From JACQLN01 sp049274895 (lineage in GTDB: Bacteria > Patescibacteriota > Minisyncoccia > JACQLN01), in contig JBASTM010000003.1 of assembly GCA_049274895.1 (NCBI GenBank), positions 1 to 43,372 of the forward strand: 43,372 nucleotides of DNA, read 5' to 3'. Below the pieces are notes generated by a model. It made no database searches. It was not told where the DNA came from and saw only the letters and a list, made by a program, of their open reading frames with translations. The position numbers and the translations under genes are program-made. Positions 30,158-37,186 of the stretch are shown here, one piece after another; the stretch's first letter is position 1; the number at the start of each line of letters is the position of its first letter.

Positions 30158-30671
30158 GATCCGCCTCCTTTGGTTTTTTGAGCCAGTCGCGTGTTTTTTC
30201 CAGCGATTGGTTTAATCTTCCCAAGGATTCAGTTAAAGCTAGCGCTGTTGGGCTGTCTTTTATTTCTGGTTTTTGAGCGGCCGTGCGAGCGATGTCTTTT
30301 ATAAAACCCAGTTCCAAATTGATTCTTTCAAATTCCACTTTGGGATCCGCGGCTTTTTTTAGGCGCTCGGCCGCATCGGCCAGGAAGTTTTTCAGCAGAC
30401 CTTGCGTTTTTACTAAACCGCCGTCTTCGGCCAAAAATACCGCCAAAAAATCGGCAAAGTCGGTGGCTTTTTCCACGGCCACGGCCGACAACGCCGGAAA
30501 CCTTTCGGCGTAGACTTCGGCGAAACCCTTGACCGCCCCAATAAGCGATTCAACGCCTTCGGTTCGCAACGGACTGTCCGGAGAAACGGACTGCGCCAGC
30601 CGTTGGGCCAGTTGGCGCAGGATCGGGTCAAATAACCCCGCCGCGCCAGCCAAAACTTTTTTATCGGCCAT
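30141..30671 (-). CDS. Soluble helical protein, first gene of the second island unit
   Basis: 176 aa from ATG at 30671 (GAAAGGAT upstream). Almost entirely alpha-helical and alanine/leucine-rich, with no TM or signal. Includes GVESLIGAVKGFAEVYAERFPALSAVAVEKATDFADFLAVFLAED and a C-terminal coiled-coil-like segment. No family recognised. Co-transcribed with and overlapping the membrane-protein gene; a -10 TATAAT lies upstream near 30722 (minus). Confidence 0.65.
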   Translation of the reverse strand: MADKKVLAGAAGLFDPILRQLAQRLAQSVSPDSPLRTEGVESLIGAVKGFAEVYAERFPALSAVAVEKATDFADFLAVFLAEDGGLVKTQGLLKNFLADAAERLKKAADPKVEFERINLELGFIKDIARTAAQKPEIKDSPTALALTESLGRLNQSLEKTRDWLKKPKEADHGGPD

Positions 30672-30746
30672 AGCAATATCCTTTCTGTTTTCAAAGAACT
30701 CCAAAGAACATTTTGATTACATTATACACCATACACCTTGGCTAAA

Positions 30747-30783
30747 ATAAAATCCCCGCCCGCGACGTGAAGTCGGGGCGGGG
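30747..30783 (-). terminator. Terminator of the SPFH unit
   Basis: CCCCGCC ... CGAC-gtgaa-GTCG ... GGCGGGG, then ATTTTATTTT on the minus strand. Confidence 0.85.
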
Positions 30784-30796
30784 TTGAAGGAACTTG

Positions 30797-31687
30797 TTAG
30801 TTTAGCGTGAAGACCGCTTCTCCCGGGTCTCCACGGAGCCGGAACTTGTGTACCCCACCGAGCCTGTAATTGGTGTTTCCGTCAGCAACCTTTATTGTTT
30901 TGCCGTTGGGGAGTAAAAACTCAATATTGCCAGGAGCCCGCCAGTTACCCACACTCCCCGGTGGGAGCATTACCCATTCGGACAGCTGATTATTTTCTGG
31001 TATTTGCACCCTGATCACTTTTTGCCGTGTTTGCTGTTGAGTAGAAACCGAAGCGGGGTTCCCTTGAGCGGAGGTTGAACCGCCGCTTTTCCAGAATTGG
31101 TTCACCACAAGGAAAGCGATGAGGATTATGGCCATGGTCCAAGCCATCCTCCTAATCTCGGCTTTACCCAGTATTGCTCCTACTAACAATACCACCACAA
31201 GGACGATGACTATCACAAACAGGAACTTCCTGGGATTGGCGTCCAGAATCCCGTCCAGCCAGTCTTTGGTGTTCTTCGGCGACGGATTTTCTATTTCTTT
31301 GGAGACCTCGCTCATTTCCACTCGGAAGTTGCCTTGAGTCAACATACCCAATGCCGAGTTCCTAGTTGACGAGCGTGCGTCATCCAAAGATATACGCTCC
31401 GTTTCCAGCTGCGCCATTGTTCGTACGAGGTCCCGGGCCGTTCTTTGGGCGGCCAGCCTGTCCATCCTGGAAAGATGCGCAGCGAAGGCGTCGCCATATC
31501 TTTTGGCCGCGTCGGGGTCTATTCTGTCCTGTCGGGGACGGCTGGCTTTTTCAGTTGTTCCCGCCCTTTTTTGTTCAACTTTGGTCCCCCGACCGGTTCC
31601 ATAGAATACCGCGATTGCGATTCCCGCAAGACACACCAATGGGACAATGGCGTACCGGGCCTTGTTCCATACAGTTTGCCAGTTCAT
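30797..31687 (-). CDS. Membrane protein with extracytoplasmic beta-rich tail, SPFH partner
   Basis: 296 aa; GGGAGGAATAAC precedes the ATG. TM1 (about 13-30), a basic charged helical stretch, then TM2 and TM3 (FLFVIVIVLVVVLLVGAILG; MAWTMAIILIAFLVVNQFW). The last 100 residues look beta-rich (VIRVQIPENNQLSEWVMLPPGSVGNWRAPGNIEFLLPNGKTIKVADG). No family recognised. Begins 2 bp after the SPFH gene ends, so they are surely co-transcribed. Partnership with SPFH is inferred from position. Confidence 0.7.
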   Translation of the reverse strand: MNWQTVWNKARYAIVPLVCLAGIAIAVFYGTGRGTKVEQKRAGTTEKASRPRQDRIDPDAAKRYGDAFAAHLSRMDRLAAQRTARDLVRTMAQLETERISLDDARSSTRNSALGMLTQGNFRVEMSEVSKEIENPSPKNTKDWLDGILDANPRKFLFVIVIVLVVVLLVGAILGKAEIRRMAWTMAIILIAFLVVNQFWKSGGSTSAQGNPASVSTQQQTRQKVIRVQIPENNQLSEWVMLPPGSVGNWRAPGNIEFLLPNGKTIKVADGNTNYRLGGVHKFRLRGDPGEAVFTLN

Positions 31688-31688
31688 G

Positions 31689-32828
31689 TTATTCCTCCCT
31701 CTTTGCTTTTCCTAGTATGTCTGCCACCAGATCGCGGGCCGCGCCCATAACCACCACGGCTTTGCCGCCTTTAGCCAGATCCTCGGCGATTTTCATGGCC
31801 ACGCCGTTATCGCCCAGATCCGCGGCGGCAGCCATTACGCTTTTTATACGTTCGGCTTCGCCCCCGCCCCTAAGCTTCGCGGCTTTAGCTTCGTGTTCCG
31901 CGGCCGTGGCGTCGGCTTGGGCCATGCGGATTTTCTCGGCGGCACCCCGGAACTCCTCTGGCGGTATCAGCTCAATCACCTCAACGCCGATTGTCTTTAC
32001 GCCGTAGAGCCGTTCCAGTTCGTCGGCGATAGGTTGGAGCATTACGTTTATGTTTTCTTGGGATTGGAAAACTTTCCAGGTATTGGCGGCGAAGTTTCGC
32101 CGGATGTGAGTCAGAAGTCTGTCGGCAGACGTTTCCAGCCAGTTGCGAACCCGGAACAGGGCCTTGAATGGATTAACCACCTGCGTGGTCCAGACCAGTT
32201 TGATTTTTATTGAGAGCTGATCCTGATCTTCTATGCCAGTAAGATCAAGAAGGTAGGTGGCTTGCTGAACCAGAATGTAGTCTATGTTCTGAACGCGGGT
32301 CTGTTCGTAGTTGGTGGCGCCCGCGGTGTAGCCCGTGGGCAGCTGTCCACGGAGAGACGTCCAACGAAAATCGTAGCGGTGAATTTTATAGAAAGGCCAG
32401 ATGCCTATCCATCTCAACCCGCCTAGATCAATACCCAGCGTGTGGTGTATGAATCTAAACCAGAGTCGTTTTTCCTCGGGACGATCATCGTCTTTCCCTA
32501 ACCTGGTGATTTCCCAGAACTCATCACTGCGGCGGTGCGTTTCCCAATCAATCTCTCCATTGAATCGGTGGGAAGTGTAAGACAGCAAACACCGGTTTGC
32601 CCTGCCAAAGATGGTGATCCCTTTGGCTTGGCCCTCTTCTACGATAGTGAATAGGATATTTTTTTTGGCCAGTACCATCAACAGTACCACGAAACCATAG
32701 ACGGCCATTACCCCAAGAAACAGGATCAGTAAAGTACCGATCCAGCTCCAAAGCATGCCGCTGATAGCGGTGGTGGTTGCCACCACCGACCAGAAGTTTA
32801 TCCTCACCAGCAATCCGTCGTTTGCCAT
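31689..32828 (-). CDS. SPFH/band-7 domain membrane protein
   Basis: 379 aa; AAGGAGG precedes the ATG. Two N-terminal TM helices (about 12-60), then a band-7 region containing YILVQQATYLLDLTGIEDQDQLSIKIKLVWTTQVVNPFKALFRVRNW and LLTHIRRNFAANTW...LQPIADELERLYGVKTIGVEVIELIPPEEFRGAAEKIRMAQADATAAEHEAKAAKLRGGGEAERI, the coiled-coil and helix typical of flotillin/stomatin proteins. C-terminal alanine-rich tail. SPFH proteins scaffold membrane microdomains and can control proteases such as FtsH. First gene of the leftward island, with promoter TTGACA-N17-TATCAT. Confidence 0.85.
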   Translation of the reverse strand: MANDGLLVRINFWSVVATTTAISGMLWSWIGTLLILFLGVMAVYGFVVLLMVLAKKNILFTIVEEGQAKGITIFGRANRCLLSYTSHRFNGEIDWETHRRSDEFWEITRLGKDDDRPEEKRLWFRFIHHTLGIDLGGLRWIGIWPFYKIHRYDFRWTSLRGQLPTGYTAGATNYEQTRVQNIDYILVQQATYLLDLTGIEDQDQLSIKIKLVWTTQVVNPFKALFRVRNWLETSADRLLTHIRRNFAANTWKVFQSQENINVMLQPIADELERLYGVKTIGVEVIELIPPEEFRGAAEKIRMAQADATAAEHEAKAAKLRGGGEAERIKSVMAAAADLGDNGVAMKIAEDLAKGGKAVVVMGAARDLVADILGKAKREE

Positions 32829-32887
32829 CGCAGTCCTCCTTTTTTGGTTAGTTTTTCAAACAACTTGCCGTGGTCTGTGATTATGTT

Positions 32888-32945
32888 ATGATATATCAAA
32901 AGCTAATGTATGTCAATAGTGCGTGGTCTGACTTATTTTTATAGT
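32888..32945. promoter_or_regulatory. Divergent promoters for the SPFH unit and tRNA-Leu
   Basis: Minus TTGACA (32911-32916)-N17-TATCAT (32888-32893). Plus TATAGT (32940-32945) 11 bp before the tRNA. The shared TGTCAATAGTG start resembles promoter copies 1-3. Confidence 0.7.
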
Positions 32946-32956
32946 ATTTAACTATT

Positions 32957-33041
32957 GCCCCAGTGGCGGAATTGGAATACGCGCAGCGCTTAGGACGCTG
33001 TCCTGCAAAGGTTAGAGGTTCGAGTCCTCTCTGGGGCACCA
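32957..33041 (+). tRNA. tRNA-Leu (anticodon UAG), CCA encoded
   Basis: Acceptor GCCCCAG/CTGGGGC, anticodon loop CTTAGGA (TAG), long variable arm GTCCTGCAAAGGTT typical of Leu, T-arm AGAGG-TTCGAGT-CCTCT, ends ACCA. Confidence 0.95.
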
Positions 33042-33045
33042 AACA

Positions 33046-33073
33046 AACCACCCCTCCGATCGGAGGGGTGGTT
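33046..33073. terminator. Bidirectional terminator between tRNA-Leu and the 3D gene
   Basis: Perfect stem AACCACCCCTCC-gatc-GGAGGGGTGGTT; minus strand continues TTGTTT, plus strand TCTTAAAT. Confidence 0.8.
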
Positions 33074-33083
33074 CTTAAATCGG

Positions 33084-33623
33084 TTATATCGCTTCCTCTA
33101 TAACCTGCACCTGAAGTTTTCTCTTGCCGAAAGATTTGGCCAGTTCCTTGGACGAAAACCAAACGTCCACTTTCTCGCTGTGTTTTCTGGCCATGCGGTC
33201 TTTGACCGTGAAGATTTTGCCGCCAAAGTACTCGGGGATTTTTAGTTTAGTGCCTAGCGGCAGGAAGTTGGCCGCCACAATGCCGTCTCTCACATATTCG
33301 CCCGAAGCAGTGATAAACGGTGTGCTGTCGGTTTCATCCACACTGGAAGAGTAACCAGTGACAAAGATTTCATAGACCTCAAGAACACCCACCAAGGGCT
33401 GAACGCTGGGCATCAGGGCGGTGCCGTTTATGGTTTTAAGACCAAGCTCGGCCGGTTCGGACAGGTTTTCCGCCCAAGCGATGGCGGTTACTTTGTCCTT
33501 GAACCAAGAGCCAATGCCGTCAAAATCTATGAAAGCGGCTTGGGTTTGAGCTGGCCAAGAAGCCACCACTATTAGGGCGAGTATTAAGCGTAAAACAGTG
33601 TTTTTTTTGTATATTTTTATCAT
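33084..33623 (-). CDS. Secreted 3D-domain protein (RlpA/Rpf-like barrel)
   Basis: 179 aa from ATG 33623. Signal peptide KNTVLRLILALIVVASWPAQTQA. C-terminal 3D domain: FVTGYSSSVDETDSTPFITASGEYVRDGIVAANFLPLGTKLKIPEYFGGKIFTVKDRMARKHSEKVDVWF with its three conserved Asp residues, a double-psi barrel found in lytic transglycosylase-like and Rpf-associated proteins. Probably acts on peptidoglycan. The frame is open further upstream to 33833, but that stretch lacks protein character and is better read as leader RNA (strong promoter at 33832-33860). Confidence 0.87.
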   Translation of the reverse strand: MIKIYKKNTVLRLILALIVVASWPAQTQAAFIDFDGIGSWFKDKVTAIAWAENLSEPAELGLKTINGTALMPSVQPLVGVLEVYEIFVTGYSSSVDETDSTPFITASGEYVRDGIVAANFLPLGTKLKIPEYFGGKIFTVKDRMARKHSEKVDVWFSSKELAKSFGKRKLQVQVIEEAI

Positions 33624-33860
33624 AGTTTGCGGCCCGGCCGCGAGCAGCCAACACCCCACACCAAGTCTAGCCGAGAGCTTTCTACTTCCAACATTTTCAA
33701 TCAATACGCCTGCGGCTCTCGATATTCCACCAAGCTGGTATTTGCCAGACTTGGAGCGGGGTTGTTGCTTATAGCTGTTCGCTATGCTCACAGATAAGCA
33801 ACAAAAAACCGCGTCTTTGCGCGATATACTCATTGTAGCATATTGTTACTATCTTGTCAA
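33624..33860 (-). promoter_or_regulatory. Strong promoter and about 200-nt leader of the 3D gene
   Basis: Minus TTGACA (33855-33860)-N17-TACAAT (33832-33837). The leader contains a hairpin GTTGCTTAT / ATAAGCAAC (about 33764-33802) around an inner ATAGC-tgttc-GCTAT; the rest is unassigned. It matches no riboswitch I can identify. Confidence 0.6.
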
Positions 33861-33881
33861 TACAAAGGTAGCTATGCTATA

Positions 33882-33951
33882 TTGACTCTTAAGGAAGCTA
33901 GCAATAATCAAGTAATTAGTAAATAGTAGTTAGTAATTAGGTAATTAGCAG
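33882..33951 (+). promoter_or_regulatory. Promoter and repeat upstream of tRNA-Arg/trpS
   Basis: TTGACT (33882-33887)-N17-TAATCA (33905-33910), followed by direct repeats of AGTAATTAG type. Confidence 0.5.
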
Positions 33952-34023
33952 GCCTCTGTAGTGAAACGGATATCACGCGACGCTTCGGACGTCGTATTCC
34001 GGGTTCAAATCCTGGCGGAGGCA
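33952..34023 (+). tRNA. tRNA-Arg (anticodon UCG)
   Basis: Acceptor GCCTCTG/CGGAGGC, D-arm GTGAAACGGATATCAC, anticodon loop CTTCGGA (TCG), T-arm CCGGG-TTCAAAT-CCTGG. CCA not encoded; ends 2 bp before the trpS start codon. Confidence 0.95.
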
Positions 34024-34025
34024 CT

Positions 34026-35075
34026 ATGAAAAAAAGAATTTTAACCGGCGACAGGCCCACCGGGAAACTGCATCTGGGGCATTACGTGGGTACGCTGAAA
34101 AATCGGGTCGCGCTCCAAAACGACTACGAAACTTTTATAATTCTGGCCGACTTGCACACCTTAACCACCAAACCGGAAAAGGAACATATCCAGAAGCTCA
34201 ATGAAAATATCCGCGAGTTGATGTTGGATTATTTGGCGGTGGGATTGGATCCACAAAAAGTTATTTTTTATCGCCAGTCCGAGGTGCCAGAAGTTGCTTA
34301 CCTCGCGCTTTTGTTTTCCATGCTGGTTTCCACCTCGCGTTTAGAAAGACTACCTACCTTAAAAGAAGTGATGCGCGATCTAAAAATAGAAAATGCTTCG
34401 CTAGGTTTACTGTCTTACCCGGTGTTGCAGTCGGCCGACATTTTAATGGTGCGGGCCGATTTGGTGCCGGTGGGCAAAGATCAAGAATCTCACATAGAAC
34501 TGACGCGCGAAATCGCCAACCGATTCAACCAGATGTACCCCTCGACCAAGCTCGGGGCAGGCGGTCGGGTGTTTCCGGAACCTAAAGCTTTGGTTGGCAA
34601 TGAGGCCGTGACTTTGGTGGGCACTGACGGCAAAGCCAAAATGTCCAAATCGCTGGGCAATTGCATTTATCTTTCTGATTCTTCGGACGAGGTCAAAAAG
34701 AAAGTAATGAGTATGTACACCGATCCCAATCGTATCCATGGCGATGAACCCGGCCAAGTAGACGGCAACCCGGTGTTTATTTACCACGCTATTTTTAATC
34801 CAGATAAATCGGAGGTGGAAGACCTAAAAAACCGCTACCGCTCGGGCAACGTCAAAGACGTGGAAGTCAAAGAGAAACTAGTCATGGCCATCAATGCCTT
34901 TCTGGATCCCATCAGAACCAAGCGGGCCGAGTTGGAAAAAGATCCCGAACTCATCAGCCGTATTTTAGAAACAGGCACCGCCCGCGCCCGCGCCGAAGCG
35001 CAAAAAACTCTAGAACTGGCCAAGCAAGCGATGGGATTGCCCTTTCTTGTTAGGTTAGCTAACATTGAACCATGA
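34026..35075 (+). CDS. trpS: Tryptophanyl-tRNA synthetase
   Basis: 349 aa. Charges tRNA-Trp. HIGH motif PTGKLHLGHYVG (about 11-22) and KMSKS (about 205-209) present; Rossmann core ILADLHTLTTKP, QSADILMVRADLVPVGKDQ. A repeat-derived stretch YPSTKLGAGGR (about 176-186) interrupts the region before VFPEP. The C-terminus ARAEAQKTLELAKQAMGLPF reappears, diverged, at 35506-35562 beyond a hicBA pair. No Shine-Dalgarno; the start is 2 bp after tRNA-Arg, so tRNA processing would leave a leaderless message. Confidence 0.95.
   Translation: MKKRILTGDRPTGKLHLGHYVGTLKNRVALQNDYETFIILADLHTLTTKPEKEHIQKLNENIRELMLDYLAVGLDPQKVIFYRQSEVPEVAYLALLFSMLVSTSRLERLPTLKEVMRDLKIENASLGLLSYPVLQSADILMVRADLVPVGKDQESHIELTREIANRFNQMYPSTKLGAGGRVFPEPKALVGNEAVTLVGTDGKAKMSKSLGNCIYLSDSSDEVKKKVMSMYTDPNRIHGDEPGQVDGNPVFIYHAIFNPDKSEVEDLKNRYRSGNVKDVEVKEKLVMAINAFLDPIRTKRAELEKDPELISRILETGTARARAEAQKTLELAKQAMGLPFLVRLANIEP
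34540..34565. repeat. Short repeat inserted in trpS
   Basis: CCCTCGACCAAGCTCGGGGC, the imperfect palindromic CTCGAC/GCTCGG type seen in several bacteria, adds STKLGAG to TrpS. Related pieces at 10738-10758 and 36836-36856. Confidence 0.6.
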
Positions 35076-35272
35076 AGTACTCTATCATTATCAGAAAAAC
35101 AAAATACGGTTATGATGTGCATGCGCCGGCTTTACCGGGGTGTCATAGTCAGGGAACTACAAAAAAAGAAGCTCTAGAAGGTATAAAGGACGCCATTTTA
35201 ACTTATTTGGATATGGAGGAGAAGGAACTTAGGGATGCCAAAATAGAGGAAGTAGAAGTCGCTTTCGCCTAA
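35072..35272 (+). CDS. hicB: HicB-family antitoxin, second copy
   Basis: 66 aa: MKYSIIIRKTKYGYDVHAPALPGCHSQGTTKKEALEGIKDAILTYL, the HicB core without C-terminal DNA-binding domain. It overlaps the trpS end by 4 bp (ATGA), so it is read with trpS. Sequence is only moderately similar to the 21308 copy. Confidence 0.88.
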   Translation: MKYSIIIRKTKYGYDVHAPALPGCHSQGTTKKEALEGIKDAILTYLDMEEKELRDAKIEEVEVAFA

Positions 35273-35488
35273 ATGCTTTTTACCGACGTTTCGTCTGGCC
35301 GGGCCGTTAGGGTTTTTGAAAAAGTCGGATTTTGGATTTCCTCAACTCGCGGCAAGAAGCACATTGGTATGACCAACGGAACAAGAAAACTAACCATACC
35401 TAGACATATTCGTTTAAATCCTTATACCCTGAAGGGAATTATCAAAGATGCGGGTTTGACTGACGAACAATTTAAGAAACTTTCGTAA
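35273..35488 (+). CDS. hicA: HicA-family toxin, second copy
   Basis: 71 aa. SGRAVRVFEKVGFWISSTRGKKHIGMTNGTRKLTIPRHIRLNPYTLKGIIKDAGLTDEQFKKL; His in GKKHIGM is the likely catalytic residue. It starts directly after the hicB stop (TAAATG). Lies between trpS and a remnant of a trpS tail. Confidence 0.87.
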   Translation: MLFTDVSSGRAVRVFEKVGFWISSTRGKKHIGMTNGTRKLTIPRHIRLNPYTLKGIIKDAGLTDEQFKKLS

Positions 35489-35505
35489 CAACTTTTTAGT
35501 CAGTA

Positions 35506-35562
35506 CGCGCCGAAGCGCAGGAAACTCTCAAGTTGGTTAAAGAGGCGATGGGGCTCGATTAG
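35506..35562 (+). pseudogene. Duplicate trpS 3' tail beyond hicBA
   Basis: Reads RAEAQETLKLVKEAMGLD-stop, matching the TrpS C-terminus RAEAQKTLELAKQAMGL encoded at 34989-35039. 14 bases (CGCGCCGAAGCGCA) are identical and the alignment keeps a constant 517-bp offset. It is probably the original trpS end displaced by a 517-bp insertion that brought its own tail. Confidence 0.8.
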
Positions 35563-35613
35563 TTTTCTAGTTGATCAGTTAACTAGTCAACTAAAGCGGA
35601 GCGTAACTAGAAA

Positions 35614-36522
35614 CTAGCTTTTGCGTCGGCGGGCATGGAAGGCCTGATGGACTTCTTTTAGGCCGGTGTTGGTGACGTGAGTGTAGATTTGGGTGGTGGT
35701 GACGTTGGCGTGGCCCAGCAGTTCCTGCACCGATCTTAAATCGGCGCCGTTGCGTAATAGATCAGTCGCAAAAGAATGTCTGAGCGTATGGGGGTGGATG
35801 TTTTTTACGATGCCGGCTTGGGCGGCGTAATGTTTTACCAAGCGCTGAATACTCCTCGGCGTCAATCTTAAGTCAGATTTTTTGAGATTTGATTTTTGAG
35901 ATTTGAGATTTCTAACGAATAGCGCTTCATCCACATCTTTTCTTTGTGTTAGATAATTTTCCAACGCCCGCCGCGCCGTATCCGAAAGAAAAACCACGCG
36001 GAGCTTGTCGCCCTTGCCGCGGACGGCGAATTCGCCGCGCTTTAAGTTCACGACTTCGCGATTTAAGGAACATAACTCCGAAACGCGCAGTCCGGTGGAA
36101 AACAAAAGCTCCAGGACGGCTTTATCCCGAAGCGTTTTGAGCGAATCGCCGCTCGCCGAATCCAAAAGCCGCTCCACTTCTTCGTTTTCCAAAAAATCTA
36201 TGGCGCGGTCGCCGGTTTTGGCGAGCTCAATTTTGTCGGCGGTTAAGGTTTTAACGTCGCGCTTGGCCAGATATTTTAAGAAATTGCGCAGGGCTATCAA
36301 GTGGTAGGCTTGGGTTATTTTTTTAAGCGGCGGATCTATTCTATTTAGATGCAGCCGGTAGTTTCTCACGAGGTCAGCCGTGATCGCGCCCGGGGCGGGC
36401 GCTTTGGACCAGGCCAAAAACCGCCCCAGATAGCGCGTATAGTTTTCTATGGTTTTGGGCGAGCGGTTTTTTTCTATTTCCAAATAGTCCAAATAATCCC
36501 CAAAAAACTTTTTGATTTCCAT
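35614..36522 (-). CDS. Tyrosine recombinase, XerC/XerD-like
   Basis: 302 aa, standard length. N-terminal SAM-like core-binding domain; catalytic domain with all residues: Arg in STGLRVSEL, Lys in VRGKGDKLR, HTLRHSFATDLL (H-x-x-R), LGHANV, and Tyr in TTTQIYTHV. It likely resolves chromosome dimers (XerC/D/H-like single recombinase) but could also move elements; it lies 50 bp from the duplicated trpS tail. A stretch of residues RNLKSQKSNLKKSDLR is encoded by repeats (35874-35916). TATAAT 7 bp before the ATG predicts a leaderless mRNA. Confidence 0.93.
   Translation of the reverse strand: MEIKKFFGDYLDYLEIEKNRSPKTIENYTRYLGRFLAWSKAPAPGAITADLVRNYRLHLNRIDPPLKKITQAYHLIALRNFLKYLAKRDVKTLTADKIELAKTGDRAIDFLENEEVERLLDSASGDSLKTLRDKAVLELLFSTGLRVSELCSLNREVVNLKRGEFAVRGKGDKLRVVFLSDTARRALENYLTQRKDVDEALFVRNLKSQKSNLKKSDLRLTPRSIQRLVKHYAAQAGIVKNIHPHTLRHSFATDLLRNGADLRSVQELLGHANVTTTQIYTHVTNTGLKEVHQAFHARRRKS
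35874..35916 (-). repeat. Simple repeat inserted in the Xer gene
   Basis: AAATCTCAAATCTCAAAAATC-type units in frame, like the intergenic A/C-rich repeats at 3835-3890 and 11246-11280. Confidence 0.75.
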
Positions 36523-36588
36523 TCTTTATATTATACACTATTATTATACGACGGTTCTTTGATGCTCTTTGAAAAAAAGGAGATGGCT

Positions 36589-36843
36589 ATGGGCTACGTG
36601 ACCGATTTGGATTTTGCCCGAGTCAAGCATAAACCCACCGGTTTGGTCGGCATGGTGGTGCCGGAATACTTTGGCTGGCGCTGGGCTTCGTGGAGAAGCG
36701 TTCAGGTTTTGATTGAAAACGGCAATGGCAAACCGGCGTCGTCCAGGGTACTTTTGATTGAAGATCTGGAAGTGTTGGAGCGGTTGGATCCGGCCAGCGT
36801 GGACCATAGTTTGTTCTCTTTGAACGGGCCAAGCCCGCCCTGA
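36589..36843 (+). CDS. Small cassette protein of unknown function
   Basis: 84 aa from ATG 36589, chosen because AAGGAG (36577-36582) lies 6 bases upstream; the longer open frame runs back into the Xer gene. Looks like a compact beta-strand domain: VTDLDFARVKHKPTGLVGMVVPEYFGWRWASWRSVQVLIENG...VLLIEDLEVLERLDPA. No signal peptide or TM. No family recognised. A promoter TTGATT-N16-TACACT (about 36512-36539) and a GC-rich hairpin downstream make it a one-gene unit. Its last codons and stop fall in a GAGCGTAGTCGA repeat. Confidence 0.7.
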   Translation: MGYVTDLDFARVKHKPTGLVGMVVPEYFGWRWASWRSVQVLIENGNGKPASSRVLLIEDLEVLERLDPASVDHSLFSLNGPSPP

Positions 36844-36866
36844 GCGTAGTCGAAGGGTCGGCCTAA

Positions 36867-36894
36867 CCCCGCCCCGATTTGGATCGGGGCGGGG
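36867..36894 (+). terminator. GC-rich hairpin after the small cassette gene
   Basis: CCCCGCCCCGAT-ttgg-ATCGGGGCGGGG; no T-run follows, so efficiency is uncertain. Confidence 0.6.
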
Positions 36895-36899
36895 GATTG

Positions 36900-36975
36900 A
36901 TCCCGTTAGAAACCGCGAGTTGAGTAGTGCTACGGACAGCACTACGAAACAGCGACCCTCTGTTTCTAACGGGAT
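36900..36975. repeat. MITE-like inverted-repeat element B
   Basis: 14-bp perfect terminal inverted repeats ATCCCGTTAGAAAC (36900-36913) and GTTTCTAACGGGAT (36962-36975), with inner hairpin GTAGTGCT/AGCACTAC. If the arms are read as 13 bp, the flanks carry a TTGA direct repeat on both sides. Element A at 28671-28738 shares the arm. Confidence 0.8.
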
Positions 36976-36993
36976 TGACCCGTTTTTTTATTC

Positions 36994-37186
36994 GTGTATA
37001 ATAGGCATATATTGTTGTAACGCTGTTAAGGACCGCCGGAAGCGGTCCTTGTGTGTTAATAAGACCTGTATTATTTCGATAAGTTTCTGTTTTCTGGCTA
37101 AAGAACTCGCCCTCGCTTAAAAAGCTCGGGACTCAAACAGCTTTAGCTGCGAAAACGGAAACTTATCTCCATTAGGAGATATAAAA
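36994..37186 (+). promoter_or_regulatory. Structured leader region of nusA
   Basis: TATAAT (about 36996-37001), then hairpin AAGGACCGC-cggaa-GCGGTCCTT (37028-37050). A long two-level stem follows: ATAAGTTTCTGTTTTC (37079-37094) pairs with GAAAACGGAAACTTAT (37151-37166; 16 bp, one U-G), enclosing GCTAAAG (37097-37103) / CTTTAGC (37141-37147). AGGAG lies between the stem and the ATG, so stem formation could govern translation. Confidence 0.65.

Noticed and set aside
33624..33833. 70-residue N-terminal extension of the 3D protein
   Set aside because: It lacks protein character, precedes a proper signal peptide and follows directly after the promoter; read as leader RNA.
33624..33837. c-di-GMP (GEMM) or c-di-AMP riboswitch in the 3D-gene leader
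   Set aside because: Only short fragments such as CGCAAAG are similar; the conserved core order of these riboswitches is not present.
35506..35562. Independent small gene after hicA
   Set aside because: It has no start or ribosome site and aligns with the trpS tail; better seen as a remnant.
36349..36588. 80-residue N-terminal extension of the small cassette protein
   Set aside because: It lies on the opposite strand of the Xer gene; the Shine-Dalgarno and promoter support ATG 36589.
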